Source of the DNA: Candidatus Aenigmatarchaeota archaeon | GTDB taxonomy: Archaea; Aenigmatarchaeota; Aenigmatarchaeia; GW2011-AR5 | NCBI GenBank assembly: GCA_016202875.1 | Contig: JACQNX010000065.1 | Span: forward strand, 1 to 18,677 | Length of the DNA: 18,677 nucleotides | Reading direction: 5' to 3' | Part shown: piece after piece, positions 7,673 to 14,366 of the stretch | Layout: each line of letters starts with the position of its first letter | Position numbering within the stretch: the first letter of the stretch is position 1 | Made by a program: the position numbers and the translations under genes | The notes under the pieces: generated by a model | Database searches by the model: none | The model's input: the letters and a program-made list of their open reading frames with translations, nothing else | Told to the model about the DNA's origin: nothing

Positions 7673-9346
7673 CTATTTTTTCTCTTCGATCTCTTCCCTG
7701 AGCTGTGCTAAGAAATCTTCCATCTTCACGCCGAACTCGGGCTTGTTCGTGCCGCGCTTGCGCACAGCAAGGGTGTTGTTCGCTTCTTCTTTATCGCCTA
7801 TCGCTATTACATAGGGAAGTTTTTGCAATTCTGCCTCCCTAACCCTGTAGTCTATTGTTGTCGAACGCAGGTCTGCATCGGCGCGGATGCCAGAATCAAG
7901 AAGGTGGCTCAATATCTTTTCGGCTTTTGCTGTATTTCTTTCTGTCAGCGGAAGCACGCGCACCTGCACAGGCGCGAGCCAGAGGGGAAAAGCGCCGCTG
8001 TAATGCTCAACAAGTATGCCGAGGAAGCGCTCAATGGCACCATAGATAACGTGGTGTATGATAACAGGCGTGTGCGGCTTGTTGTCCTCGCCTATGTAAC
8101 CCACATCAAAGCGCATGGGCATCTGGAAGTCTACTTGCACAGTGGCGCACTGCCACGTGCGGCCAAGCGAATCCGTGAGGTGGAAGTCTATCTTTGGCCC
8201 GTAAAAAGCGCCATCGCCTGGATTGATTTTGTAGTTCATGCTTTTCTTTTTCAGGGCATTTTCCAGCGCTTGCTCTGCTTTATCCCAGACATCTTTTGAG
8301 CCCATGTAATTTTCAGGCCGTGTGGAAAGCTCTACGTGATACGAAAAGCCAAATGTCTTGTAAAAATAATCAACCAAATCAACAGCACGCAAAATTTCTT
8401 CTTCTAGCTGGTCTTCTGTGACAAAAATGTGCGCATCGTCCTGCGTGAAATATCTCAATCTGAAAAGTCCCGACAACACCCCGCTCAGCTCGTTGCGATG
8501 GACTTGGCCAAGCTCGACTAGGCGCGTCGGAAGGTCGCGGTAGCTGCGGGTGGAATTCTTGAAAACTAGTATCGCTCCAGGGCAGTTCATAGGCTTTACG
8601 GCAAAATCCGCGTCATCTATTTTAGTGAAAAACATGTTGTCCTTGTAATGATCCCAGTGGCCGCTGATCTCCCAGAGAACTTTGTTCATGATCTGCGGCG
8701 TGAAAATCTCTTTGTAGCCGCGCTTAACATGCTCCTTGCGCCAGAAATCCATAAGCTGGTTTCTTACAATCATGCCTTTGGGATGGAAGAATGCCATGCC
8801 AGGAGCATATTCCTGGAAGCTGTAGAGATCCAGCTGGGCACCGAGAACGCGATGGTCGTTGGCAGGAAGTTCCTTAATTTCTTCCTTTGGTTGTGGCTTC
8901 TGCGCGATTTTCACAACCTTTTCCTCTTTTTTCTGGCCAGGCTTGATTTCTCTTGACAACTCTGCAAGAGGATGACCCTTACATTTCAGTGAAAAGCTCT
9001 TGTACCAGCCGAAAGGAGCACGACAGACTTCAAAATTATCCTCTTTCAACTTTTCCTCTATGCCTTTCAATATTTTCAGTGCCGTGTGAGGCCTTGCTGG
9101 TTTGGAAGACAGATGGACAAATGGGTACACAACTATCCTGCTGGCATTGACCTGCTTTGCCACGTCCTTTATCTCATGGACTGCAGGCACAATAACGCGC
9201 TCATCGTCCCCTTCCTCAGCAGATGAGAACGCGACAAGGCATTCGTCAATACGAACTTTCTCTTTGTCCACAGGCTCTGCGTCAGCAATGGCCTTTTTCT
9301 TGGGTTCGTATTCTATATAGTCACAATGTGTTAATAGGATTTTCAT
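7673..9346 (-). CDS. thrS: Threonyl-tRNA synthetase, archaeal type
   Basis: A 557-residue class II synthetase that charges tRNA-Thr. Residues 1-140 are the archaeal editing domain related to D-aminoacyl-tRNA deacylase (MKILLTHCDYIEYE, VVYPFVHLSS, YKSFSLKCKGHPLAELSR); it removes mischarged serine. There is no bacterial TGS domain. After a lysine/proline-rich linker (about 136-162), the catalytic core runs to about 445. It carries zinc ligands C255 (MNCPG), H306 (QDDAHIF) and H431 (IIHHVIYG), motif 2 with R284 (VHRNE) and motif 3 with R440 (GAIER). The anticodon-binding domain fills 450-557. The ATG at 9346 has GAGGT (9352-9356) six bases upstream and follows the 62-aa gene's stop by two bases, so it is translationally linked to a small-protein operon. 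It is slightly shorter than many archaeal ThrRS but has no missing key residue. Confidence 0.97.
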   Translation of the reverse strand: MKILLTHCDYIEYEPKKKAIADAEPVDKEKVRIDECLVAFSSAEEGDDERVIVPAVHEIKDVAKQVNASRIVVYPFVHLSSKPARPHTALKILKGIEEKLKEDNFEVCRAPFGWYKSFSLKCKGHPLAELSREIKPGQKKEEKVVKIAQKPQPKEEIKELPANDHRVLGAQLDLYSFQEYAPGMAFFHPKGMIVRNQLMDFWRKEHVKRGYKEIFTPQIMNKVLWEISGHWDHYKDNMFFTKIDDADFAVKPMNCPGAILVFKNSTRSYRDLPTRLVELGQVHRNELSGVLSGLFRLRYFTQDDAHIFVTEDQLEEEILRAVDLVDYFYKTFGFSYHVELSTRPENYMGSKDVWDKAEQALENALKKKSMNYKINPGDGAFYGPKIDFHLTDSLGRTWQCATVQVDFQMPMRFDVGYIGEDNKPHTPVIIHHVIYGAIERFLGILVEHYSGAFPLWLAPVQVRVLPLTERNTAKAEKILSHLLDSGIRADADLRSTTIDYRVREAELQKLPYVIAIGDKEEANNTLAVRKRGTNKPEFGVKMEDFLAQLREEIEEKK

Positions 9347-9348
9347 GT

Positions 9349-9537
9349 CTATACCTCTTTTTCCTTTTGCATATCTAACTTTAAAAATGTCTTCGGGTGA
9401 GAGTACTGAAAAGAGCAGTCATGCGGCATACCGTATTCTGCATTAGAAACGCCAAACTTTTTAACAGGTTCTACAGAATATGCGCTTCTTAATTCACTGA
9501 CCTCTCTGCGACCTAATCTCCAATCTATTTCTGTCAT
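9349..9537 (-). CDS. 62-residue protein upstream of thrS
   Basis: I do not recognise a family. The protein is short, hydrophilic and of mixed charge (MTEIDWRLGRREVSELRSAY, ending KLDMQKEKEV). Two points favour real translation. A strong Shine-Dalgarno run, AAGGAGGAGATC (9542-9553 region, minus strand), lies just before the ATG. The start also overlaps the stop of the upstream helix-turn-helix gene as ATGA. Its own stop is two bases from the thrS start. It is therefore the middle gene of an HTH / 62-aa / thrS operon and might act with the HTH protein, but that is inference. Confidence 0.6.
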   Translation of the reverse strand: MTEIDWRLGRREVSELRSAYSVEPVKKFGVSNAEYGMPHDCSFQYSHPKTFLKLDMQKEKEV

Positions 9538-9723
9538 CTGATCTCCTCCTTTTCTCTGATTTTCTGAATAAACCTGTGAACAGAACTTTTTGACACATCA
9601 AGCTCGGACGCGATCGTCCTGATAGAAAGTCCCTGGAGAAAGAGCTCTTTAACTAGATGTTCACTTCCTTCAAGCACGTATTTGCGGCCTCTTTTCTTGC
9701 TGTGTTTCTAATTCCCCTGGCAT
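9534..9723 (-). pseudogene. Small helix-turn-helix protein with a one-base frameshift
   Basis: The frame ending at the TGA at 9534-9536 encodes KRGRKYVLEGSEHLVKELF followed by LSIRTIASELDVSKSSVHRF and IQKIREKEEIR, a resolvase/transposase-style helix-turn-helix. That frame has no ATG and meets an in-frame TAG just upstream. The only good start, ATG at 9723, encodes MPGELETQQEK in the +1-related frame and would stop after 17 residues. Removing one A from the AAAA run (T-run 9692-9695 on the plus strand) joins both into one protein of about 62 residues. TTTATAAG (minus strand, 9753-9760) sits at promoter distance from ATG 9723. The gene is either broken or affected by a sequencing error. Alternatively, a 47-residue protein starts at GTG 9677. 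It leads the thrS operon. Confidence 0.65.
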
Positions 9724-9752
9724 GACACCACAATTTCTATTCAAAATCAATG

Positions 9753-9760
9753 CTTATAAA
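9753..9760 (-). promoter_or_regulatory. TATA-like box for HTH / 62-aa / thrS operon
   Basis: Minus-strand TTTATAAG is centred about 34 bases before ATG 9723. This would leave a leader of a few bases that includes GGTG. It points to 9723 as the original start of the operon's first gene. Confidence 0.5.
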
Positions 9761-9823
9761 CTCACTGTCCCGAATTTCATGTTATTTTAAATCCTTGAAG
9801 ACAAATTGTTAAAAGTTTAAGAC

Positions 9824-9948
9824 AGCCCCGTGGTGTAGTGGCAAGCATAGCAGGCTTTGGTTTTTCACCAAAGCTTTGAGTTCATGAAATTGCATGAACT
9901 GTGAAAAAGAGATACCTGCCGACAGCAGTTCGAATCTGCTCGGGGCTA
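9824..9948 (+). tRNA. tRNA-Gln (anticodon TTG) with 53-nt intron
   Basis: The cloverleaf is complete. The acceptor stem AGCCCCG (9824-9830) pairs with CGGGGCT (9941-9947), discriminator A9948. The D arm occupies 9833-9848. The anticodon stem GCAGG (9850-9854) pairs with CCTGC (9915-9919). The T stem AGCAG/CTGCT encloses TTCGAAT (9929-9935). The anticodon is TTG at 9857-9859 (Gln), with A1-U72 as in archaeal tRNA-Gln. CCA is not encoded. The intron is 9861-9913, at the canonical position between bases 37 and 38. The cleavage sites lie in a perfect bulge-helix-bulge: four-pair helix 9855-9858 with 9908-9911, three-base bulges 9859-9861 and 9912-9914, and outer helix 9862-9868 with 9901-9907. 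TTTTAAAT (9785-9792) is a likely TATA box, and TTTTT (9949-9953) follows as terminator. Confidence 0.95.
9861..9913 (+). other. tRNA-Gln intron (archaeal, bulge-helix-bulge)
   Basis: This 53-nt intron would be removed by the archaeal splicing endonuclease. Beyond the helix that frames the cut sites it contains a palindrome, CAAAGCTTTG (9869-9878), and a perfect 8-bp hairpin, AGTTCATG/CATGAACT (9879-9886 with 9893-9900, six-base loop). Part of it (9867-9876) can instead pair with the anticodon region of the 5' exon (9852-9861). There is no room for an encoded protein. Confidence 0.9.
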
Positions 9949-9953
9949 TTTTT
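9949..9953 (+). terminator. Oligo-T terminator after tRNA-Gln
   Basis: TTTTT begins one base after the discriminator, as expected for archaeal T-tract termination. Its last two bases overlap the stop codon of the convergent nuclease-like gene. Confidence 0.6.
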
Positions 9954-10611
9954 ATGCCACAGCTAATGTCAATTCTGGAATAGAAATACACATTGCACGC
10001 TTTTTGGAATTCTCAGAAGGAAATCTGAAGGTGTATTGTCGCAAAGATTCATCAAATCTGCCCGTCTTAATATATCTTGCCAAAACTTCTGGATCATCTT
10101 GCATTGAAGATTTAACCATCCTGGCTATTACTTTTCCTTTATTCGCCCTGTAGTCGAAGAATATCTGCCGCGCTTCATCTTCACATGCCATTAGGCTTGC
10201 CTTCACACCAGGATAAAATCTTGCCATTAACGCCATTTTATCATGTTTCTTTGCAGTAGGCTGTCCTCTCGTAATTTCCAAGAAACTGTTATAATCAGGG
10301 AAATAAAGATCTGGTATGAAAGCTAGGGTATCGCCTCTTTCTGTAGGTGTGAAATTAAATTTTCTCTCTTCATAGCGCCAATCTATTCCACGAGTATTAA
10401 GATATTCAATTGTTTCTATTTCTTGCGGGCTTGAAGGGACTCTATTCAATAAATGTGCATGAGGTGAGGGTGAACCTCTTATAAGTGCCAAATAAGTTGA
10501 TAATTCGGGATTTTCCGTAGCTGCAGGAATCTCAAATTGTACAGAAATAGGCATCTGGAATTCCGAATTTGGTGCTTGCTCAACCGCAGACGGCATAATA
10601 TATTTATGCAT
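9952..10611 (-). CDS. PD-(D/E)XK-like nuclease-fold protein
   Basis: A 219-residue protein. Residues about 62-150 resemble the small PD-(D/E)XK/Vsr-like fold: a helix with E64/E66 (SPQEIETIEYLNTRGIDWRYE), then FIPDLYFPDYNSFLEITRG with P100-D101 and E112, then a helix with K121/K122/K125 and the strand VKASLMAC. In active enzymes the third motif is usually ExK or ExQ. Here it is E112-I-T114, so the catalytic lysine is missing or supplied by another residue, and activity is uncertain. The C-terminal third is basic and may bind nucleic acid. The start is uncertain: ATG 10611 or, five codons later, ATG 10596. A box, GAATATAAAAC, lies at about 10663-10673 on the minus strand. The stop is three bases from tRNA-Gln. 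Confidence 0.6.
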   Translation of the reverse strand: MHKYIMPSAVEQAPNSEFQMPISVQFEIPAATENPELSTYLALIRGSPSPHAHLLNRVPSSPQEIETIEYLNTRGIDWRYEERKFNFTPTERGDTLAFIPDLYFPDYNSFLEITRGQPTAKKHDKMALMARFYPGVKASLMACEDEARQIFFDYRANKGKVIARMVKSSMQDDPEVLARYIKTGRFDESLRQYTFRFPSENSKKRAMCISIPELTLAVA

Positions 10612-10698
10612 TGGGGATAATAAAGGTAATTACAGCAGGAGAACGGCACAGAAAAATCGATAGTTTTATATTCTACGGGAAGTAACTAGTAATTTGGC

Positions 10699-11061
10699 TT
10701 ATGCGTTTATGTTTTCTTCTGTGCCTTTGATTATCTCGTCCCTTCTCTTCAGGCGCTTCTTTTCTAATTCTTCAACATGATTTTTAATTATGTCAAGCAG
10801 ATTGTCGCCTGAATTGGCATAATAAACGTACTTCAGGTGTTTGCCTTCAATGAGCTTTCTTTTGACAAAGTTCCTTCCTGCCATGTTGTCCAGATAGGTC
10901 CGCAGGCTTCTTTCTGACATTTTTGTGCTCTTCTGAAGCTGTTTGATAGTCATAGGCTTTTTTGACAGCAGATTGTAAACAAGCAGTTCGTTGCTCTTGA
11001 GCTGGAAGAGTTTCAGCATATTGAAAATTCCCAGATTAAGGCTGGCATTTGATCTCTTCAT
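10699..11061 (-). CDS. Winged-helix transcriptional regulator (MarR/ArsR-like)
   Basis: The protein has 120 residues from ATG 11061. The core, about 15-90, reads as a winged helix: LKLFQLKSNELLVYNLLSKK, then MTIKQLQKSTKMSERSLRTYLDNMAGRNFV (first and recognition helices) and a basic wing, KRKLIEGKHLKYVYYA. A C-terminal helix (NLLDIIKNHVEELEKKRLKRRDEI) probably dimerises. The frame is open to 11103, but GTTTAAG (minus strand, 11086-11092) is centred 28 bases before ATG 11061, the leaderless spacing seen elsewhere here. The divergent 83-aa gene shares the spacer, which contains a perfect 19-bp palindrome and is a likely target. The ligand is unknown. Confidence 0.8.
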   Translation of the reverse strand: MKRSNASLNLGIFNMLKLFQLKSNELLVYNLLSKKPMTIKQLQKSTKMSERSLRTYLDNMAGRNFVKRKLIEGKHLKYVYYANSGDNLLDIIKNHVEELEKKRLKRRDEIIKGTEENINA

Positions 11062-11120
11062 GAATACTATTATGAAAACGAGATTCTTAAACCTGTGCAC
11101 CAAAACCTATTTATATATGC

Positions 11121-11139
11121 TATGCAAATAATTTGCATA
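11121..11139. promoter_or_regulatory. Perfect 19-bp palindrome, probable operator
   Basis: TATGCAAAT-A-ATTTGCATA is a perfect 9-bp inverted repeat with a one-base centre. It lies just downstream of the TATA-like stretch CTATTTATATATG (11108-11118) and upstream of the Shine-Dalgarno run at 11150-11160, so it would cover the start site of the 83-aa gene. The adjacent winged-helix regulator is the obvious candidate binder (inference). Confidence 0.65.
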
Positions 11140-11165
11140 TATGTGAAATCGGAGAGGGGGTTCTT

Positions 11166-11417
11166 ATGAGAATATTTGAAAAGTTCCGAAGGAAAGCTAT
11201 GGCGCCGGCAGAAGATACTATTTCATATAGAGGCGTGGAGTATTCTTATAATCCAAGCACAAAGACATTTTACGTCAAAAGACAAGGTATAGGAGTCGAA
11301 AAACCTGATCCTGTTTCTGCTGAGAGTGTTCCTGAGCGTATACGGATATACTTTCAATATAAGCCGCCTAATTCAGCACGACGCGATCCTGAATTTAACT
11401 TCTCAAAATATGCTTGA
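11166..11417 (+). CDS. Unknown 83-residue protein behind a palindromic operator
   Basis: I do not recognise it. The N-terminus is basic (MRIFEKFRRKAM). The rest looks like a small beta-rich domain (ISYRGVEYSYNPSTKTFYVKR) with a proline-rich second half. No signal peptide or membrane helix is seen. The frame extends to a TTG at 11133, but ATG 11166 is preceded by GGAGAGGGGG (11151-11160), a good Shine-Dalgarno site, so I chose that. The upstream palindrome and divergent winged-helix gene suggest tight transcriptional control. Confidence 0.6.
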   Translation: MRIFEKFRRKAMAPAEDTISYRGVEYSYNPSTKTFYVKRQGIGVEKPDPVSAESVPERIRIYFQYKPPNSARRDPEFNFSKYA

Positions 11418-11466
11418 CAATTTAGCTAATTCTAATGTTTTTTAGCACACCAGCCAATTAATAAAG

Positions 11467-11988
11467 ATGATAACTGTCCTCCGCATGGGCCACAGGCAAA
11501 AAAGAGACGAACGTCTCAGCACGCATGTTGGCCTGGCTGCAAGGGCACTGGGTGCTGATGAAATTATCTATTCTGGTGAAGAAGACAGGGGACTAATAGA
11601 GAGTGTCAATGCTGTTGCGCAGAGATGGGGCGGCAAGTTTTCTGCCAGATATGATGGCAATTGGAAAGGCATAATAAAAAAATACAAAAAGAAAAAATTC
11701 TGCATTGTTCACCTGACTATGTATGGCATATCATTAAAAAAGAAAATAGGAAAAATCAAGAAAAACAAGAAAATTCTTGTCATCGTCGGAAGCGAGAAGG
11801 TGCCGCCTGAAGTCTACCAACTTGCTGATTTTAACCTTGCAGTCACAAACCAGCCGCACAGCGAGGTCGCTGCGCTGGCGATATTCCTGCATGAATATTT
11901 CAAGGGAAAGGAACTTGACAAAAAATTCCCGAAGGCAAAAATCAGGATCGTGCCGCAGGGGAGAGGGAAGAAGGTTTTGGAGAAATAG
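11467..11988 (+). CDS. trm56: Trm56: tRNA (cytidine-56)-2'-O-methyltransferase
   Basis: The protein has 173 residues, the usual length for archaeal Trm56. This SAM-dependent SPOUT enzyme methylates the ribose of C56 in the T loop. Family signatures are clear: VLRMGHRQKRDERLSTHVGLAARALGA (as VLRMGHR, RDERLSTHVGLAARALGA) at the N-terminus, VHLTMYG near residue 80, and the knotted SAM-binding end IVGSEKVPPEVYQLADFNLAV followed by NQPHSEVAALAIFLHEYF. The C-terminal tail is basic (KIRIVPQGRGKKV). It begins 49 bases after the 83-aa gene and converges with taw1, 44 bases between stops. Confidence 0.96.
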   Translation: MITVLRMGHRQKRDERLSTHVGLAARALGADEIIYSGEEDRGLIESVNAVAQRWGGKFSARYDGNWKGIIKKYKKKKFCIVHLTMYGISLKKKIGKIKKNKKILVIVGSEKVPPEVYQLADFNLAVTNQPHSEVAALAIFLHEYFKGKELDKKFPKAKIRIVPQGRGKKVLEK

Positions 11989-12032
11989 AAGAAATTATGA
12001 TGAGGGAAACATACCTGAAATAATTCAAATGG

Positions 12033-13031
12033 CTAGTCAACCGGCACATAATCATTCGGCCTGCCGTCTCGTGTAAGAAGAGCAACGCGGCTATCGCCTT
12101 TGTTCTCAACAATTCTGTAGGAAGAGTGTTTCTCAATCTCAGCTGCGAAGTCCATGATTTCCTGATGGCTGAGCATTGAGTCATATGGAAGACGATACTG
12201 CGCGCCGCCCACGGCCATGAATGATTTCACTTCCAAGAATGAGGGCGAGGCTTTTTCAATAATTTCTGCATATTTCTCAGGATTCTTGAAATTGAGATCT
12301 CTGACCAATGTCAGTCTGACAACAGAACGATTAAATTGTGACAGCAAAGATAAAGAAATCATCAAGCGCTCCCAGGCGTCTTCAAAGATGTTCAATGCTG
12401 TTGATTTCAGGGTTTCTTTATCCGGTGCAGCGAGGGTAATATAGAGCTGGGTGGGGTGTTGGTCATTGTCTAATAGACCTTGGATGCGCTCGGGCAATGT
12501 GCCGTTTGTAACTAGAAACGATGTCATCTTTCTTTCTCTTATGTCCTCTATCAAACCGCCGATATAAGGATACAATGTAGGTTCTCCTGACAAAGAGATT
12601 GCAACATGCTTGGGCCGCATGGCATTATAAAACTTCTTCGCTTTTGTATTTGGATTGCCTGCAAATCCCTGCAGGATTTTCTTCTGCTCCTCTATACAAT
12701 CGTCCATGATTTCTTTGGGTGAGTCCCATTTCTGGTTTTTCTGCGGGAGAGCATAGCGTGTTGGTCGCCAGCAGAAGAGGCAGTTCTCTGTGCAGACAAA
12801 GACCGTAGGCGTCATCTGTATGCATTGGTTGCTTGCTATGCCGTAGAACTTCTGTTTATAGCAATAGCCGTCTTCACGGAGCGAGGATTTGCACCATTCG
12901 CATATCTTTATTGCTGAATGCTTGTTCGGTCCTACGAAGCGGTATCCGGCTTTCTCAAATGCAAGCGTCTTGTTTTCCACAAACTTCTCGCTTATGCGCG
13001 GGAGATGCTCTTGCTGGAGTACGGGAAGCAT
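12033..13031 (-). CDS. taw1: Taw1: 4-demethylwyosine synthase (TYW1), radical SAM
   Basis: A 332-residue enzyme that condenses the N1-methylguanosine at position 37 of tRNA-Phe with carbons from pyruvate to form 4-demethylwyosine. The radical SAM cluster ligands are C80-TEN-C84-LF-C87. The second, Taw1-specific cluster is probably held by C44, C57 and C70, whose 13/13 spacing matches that of characterised Pyrococcus Taw1. Other family marks are HVAISLSGEPTLYPYIGGLI, FLVTNGTLPE, VRLTLVRDLNF and FLEVKSFMAVGGAQYRL (as EVKSFMAVGGAQ). Archaeal Taw1 lacks the flavodoxin domain of eukaryotic TYW1, as here. It is divergent from taw2, the next pathway enzyme, with 132 bases between starts. Confidence 0.96.
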   Translation of the reverse strand: MLPVLQQEHLPRISEKFVENKTLAFEKAGYRFVGPNKHSAIKICEWCKSSLREDGYCYKQKFYGIASNQCIQMTPTVFVCTENCLFCWRPTRYALPQKNQKWDSPKEIMDDCIEEQKKILQGFAGNPNTKAKKFYNAMRPKHVAISLSGEPTLYPYIGGLIEDIRERKMTSFLVTNGTLPERIQGLLDNDQHPTQLYITLAAPDKETLKSTALNIFEDAWERLMISLSLLSQFNRSVVRLTLVRDLNFKNPEKYAEIIEKASPSFLEVKSFMAVGGAQYRLPYDSMLSHQEIMDFAAEIEKHSSYRIVENKGDSRVALLTRDGRPNDYVPVD

Positions 13032-13163
13032 GTCTATAAAATGGGAAGAAAGGCTAAAAAGGCTTTAATTGCTGTTCTTAAGTTCTTTTTTATTAGGAGT
13101 GGGGAAATGTGACAAACGGATCCATTCTAACCGCTTATTAAATTATCTTCAGTTATTTTAAGG

Positions 13164-13985
13164 ATGTCATTCAAGTCGAAGATGGCTAAACTTACTGATA
13201 TAAGGGAGAATAAAATCCCGGGTAGTTATCAGATGATAGGGGATATAATGCTGCTGAAGCTGGGAAAAATACATGATGCCCAAAAAATAAAATTAGCCGA
13301 TACCGTGCTTAAGGAATTTCCCTATGTCAAAACTGTCTGCGAGATTAAAGGTGTAGGCGGAGAATTCAGGGAGCCTGTCGCCAAAAAACTTGCGGGGAAT
13401 GGAACAGAGACAATACATAAAGAGAATGGCATACTCTACAGGATAGATGTCAGCCATCTAATGTTCTCAAAGGGAAACCTGAATGAAAGAAAGCGGTTGA
13501 TTGAGGAGATTCGACAAGGAGAGACTATTGTGGACATGTTTGCAGGGATCGGATATTTCTCGCTGGGGGTCGCAAAATTCAGCAATGCAAAAAACGTTAT
13601 TGCAATAGAAAAAAACACAAAAGCATACAACGCACTGATTGAAAACATTCAACTAAACAAGCTGCATAATATCAGCGCCATACTAGGCGACTGCAGGATT
13701 GCCGCAAAAAGCATGCCCAACAGTGCGGACAGGGTAATTATGGGCTACTTTCCGCAGACAGAGAACTTCCTGCCAGCTGCTATTTTCATGCTGAAGCCAA
13801 AGGGTACAATAAATTTTCATAACACATATAACAAAAGAGAGCTCTGGAAAAAGCCGATTCAGGATGTAGAAGAAATTTGCAAAAGAATGGAATGCTCTTT
13901 CAAGATTGCAAATAAGAAAAAAGTGAAAAGCTATGCGCCCAATGTCTGGCACGTTGTGATGGATCTGGAGATTGTGAAGAAGTGA
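13164..13985 (+). CDS. taw2: Taw2-like tRNA(Phe) wyosine aminocarboxypropyltransferase
   Basis: The protein has 273 residues of the Trm5/Taw2 class I Rossmann family. The N-terminal part carries VKTVCEIKGVGGEFREPVAKKLAG and ETIHKENGILYRIDVSHLMFS. The SAM-binding loop is DMFAGIGYFSLGVAKF, with G-Y-F typical of Taw2 rather than the G-P-F of Trm5. The later motif is DRVIMGYFPQTENFL in place of Trm5's NLP. The C-terminus has SYAPNVWHVVMDLEI. Taw2 moves the 3-amino-3-carboxypropyl group of SAM onto C7 of 4-demethylwyosine, the step after Taw1. Two starts are plausible: ATG 13164 (box near 13135-13144) or ATG 13182 (TATTTTAA near 13153-13160). Trm5 misassignment is possible but less likely given the separate Trm5 gene at 15664. 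Confidence 0.85.
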   Translation: MSFKSKMAKLTDIRENKIPGSYQMIGDIMLLKLGKIHDAQKIKLADTVLKEFPYVKTVCEIKGVGGEFREPVAKKLAGNGTETIHKENGILYRIDVSHLMFSKGNLNERKRLIEEIRQGETIVDMFAGIGYFSLGVAKFSNAKNVIAIEKNTKAYNALIENIQLNKLHNISAILGDCRIAAKSMPNSADRVIMGYFPQTENFLPAAIFMLKPKGTINFHNTYNKRELWKKPIQDVEEICKRMECSFKIANKKKVKSYAPNVWHVVMDLEIVKK

Positions 13986-14029
13986 AGATGAAAATTTAAA
14001 GATTGGTAGATTATTGTTTAGCGGTATAA

Positions 14030-14326
14030 ATGCGCAGAAGAACATACGAGATCATAGCTCTTAATCTGTGGGCTAAAAATTTTGTGCACGATGCCAAGCG
14101 AGAAGAAAGCGATGAGTATGTCATGGCGGGATCGGCGGACATATCGCTTTTCAAATATAAAAAACCTGACGGCACAGAATTCCTTGAATGCGAGCAAACA
14201 AGCTTCTCTAGGCACGGCGAAACTATATTTCTTGCGCTGAAAACGCCACAAGGAAGAACAGTACCAGAGTCCTTGTGGAGCGACCAAGAAGTAGAATCTT
14301 ACAGAAACATGCAAAAAACCGACTAG
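14030..14326 (+). CDS. Hypothetical 98-residue protein
   Basis: I do not recognise it. It is a small soluble protein with a basic start (MRRRTYEIIALNLWAKNFV), a beta-like middle (DISLFKYKKPDGTEFLECEQ) and an acidic end. It could be a small single-domain fold. AATTTAAAG (13993-14001) lies about 33 bases before the ATG. It sits between taw2 and the class I methyltransferase gene, all on the plus strand with gaps of 44 and 40 bases, so it may be part of the same expression unit. Confidence 0.55.
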   Translation: MRRRTYEIIALNLWAKNFVHDAKREESDEYVMAGSADISLFKYKKPDGTEFLECEQTSFSRHGETIFLALKTPQGRTVPESLWSDQEVESYRNMQKTD

Positions 14327-14366
14327 ACCTTTACTCTTTTTATTTCTTCCAACAACTCTATTATCC

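Noticed and set aside
9924..9948. Integration at the tRNA-Gln 3' end
   Set aside because: No second copy of the tRNA 3' end and no integrase are seen in the window.
11997..12018. C/D-box small RNA: ATGATGA, 11 bases, then CTGA
   Set aside because: Only the C and D' halves are present. No C' or D box and no terminal stem follow in the 44-base spacer.
13041..13112. 23-residue cationic amphipathic peptide (MGRKAKKALIAVLKFFF...)
   Set aside because: It resembles a small toxin, but it sits in the taw1/taw2 divergent promoter region, has no ribosome site and could arise by chance from AT-rich promoter DNA.
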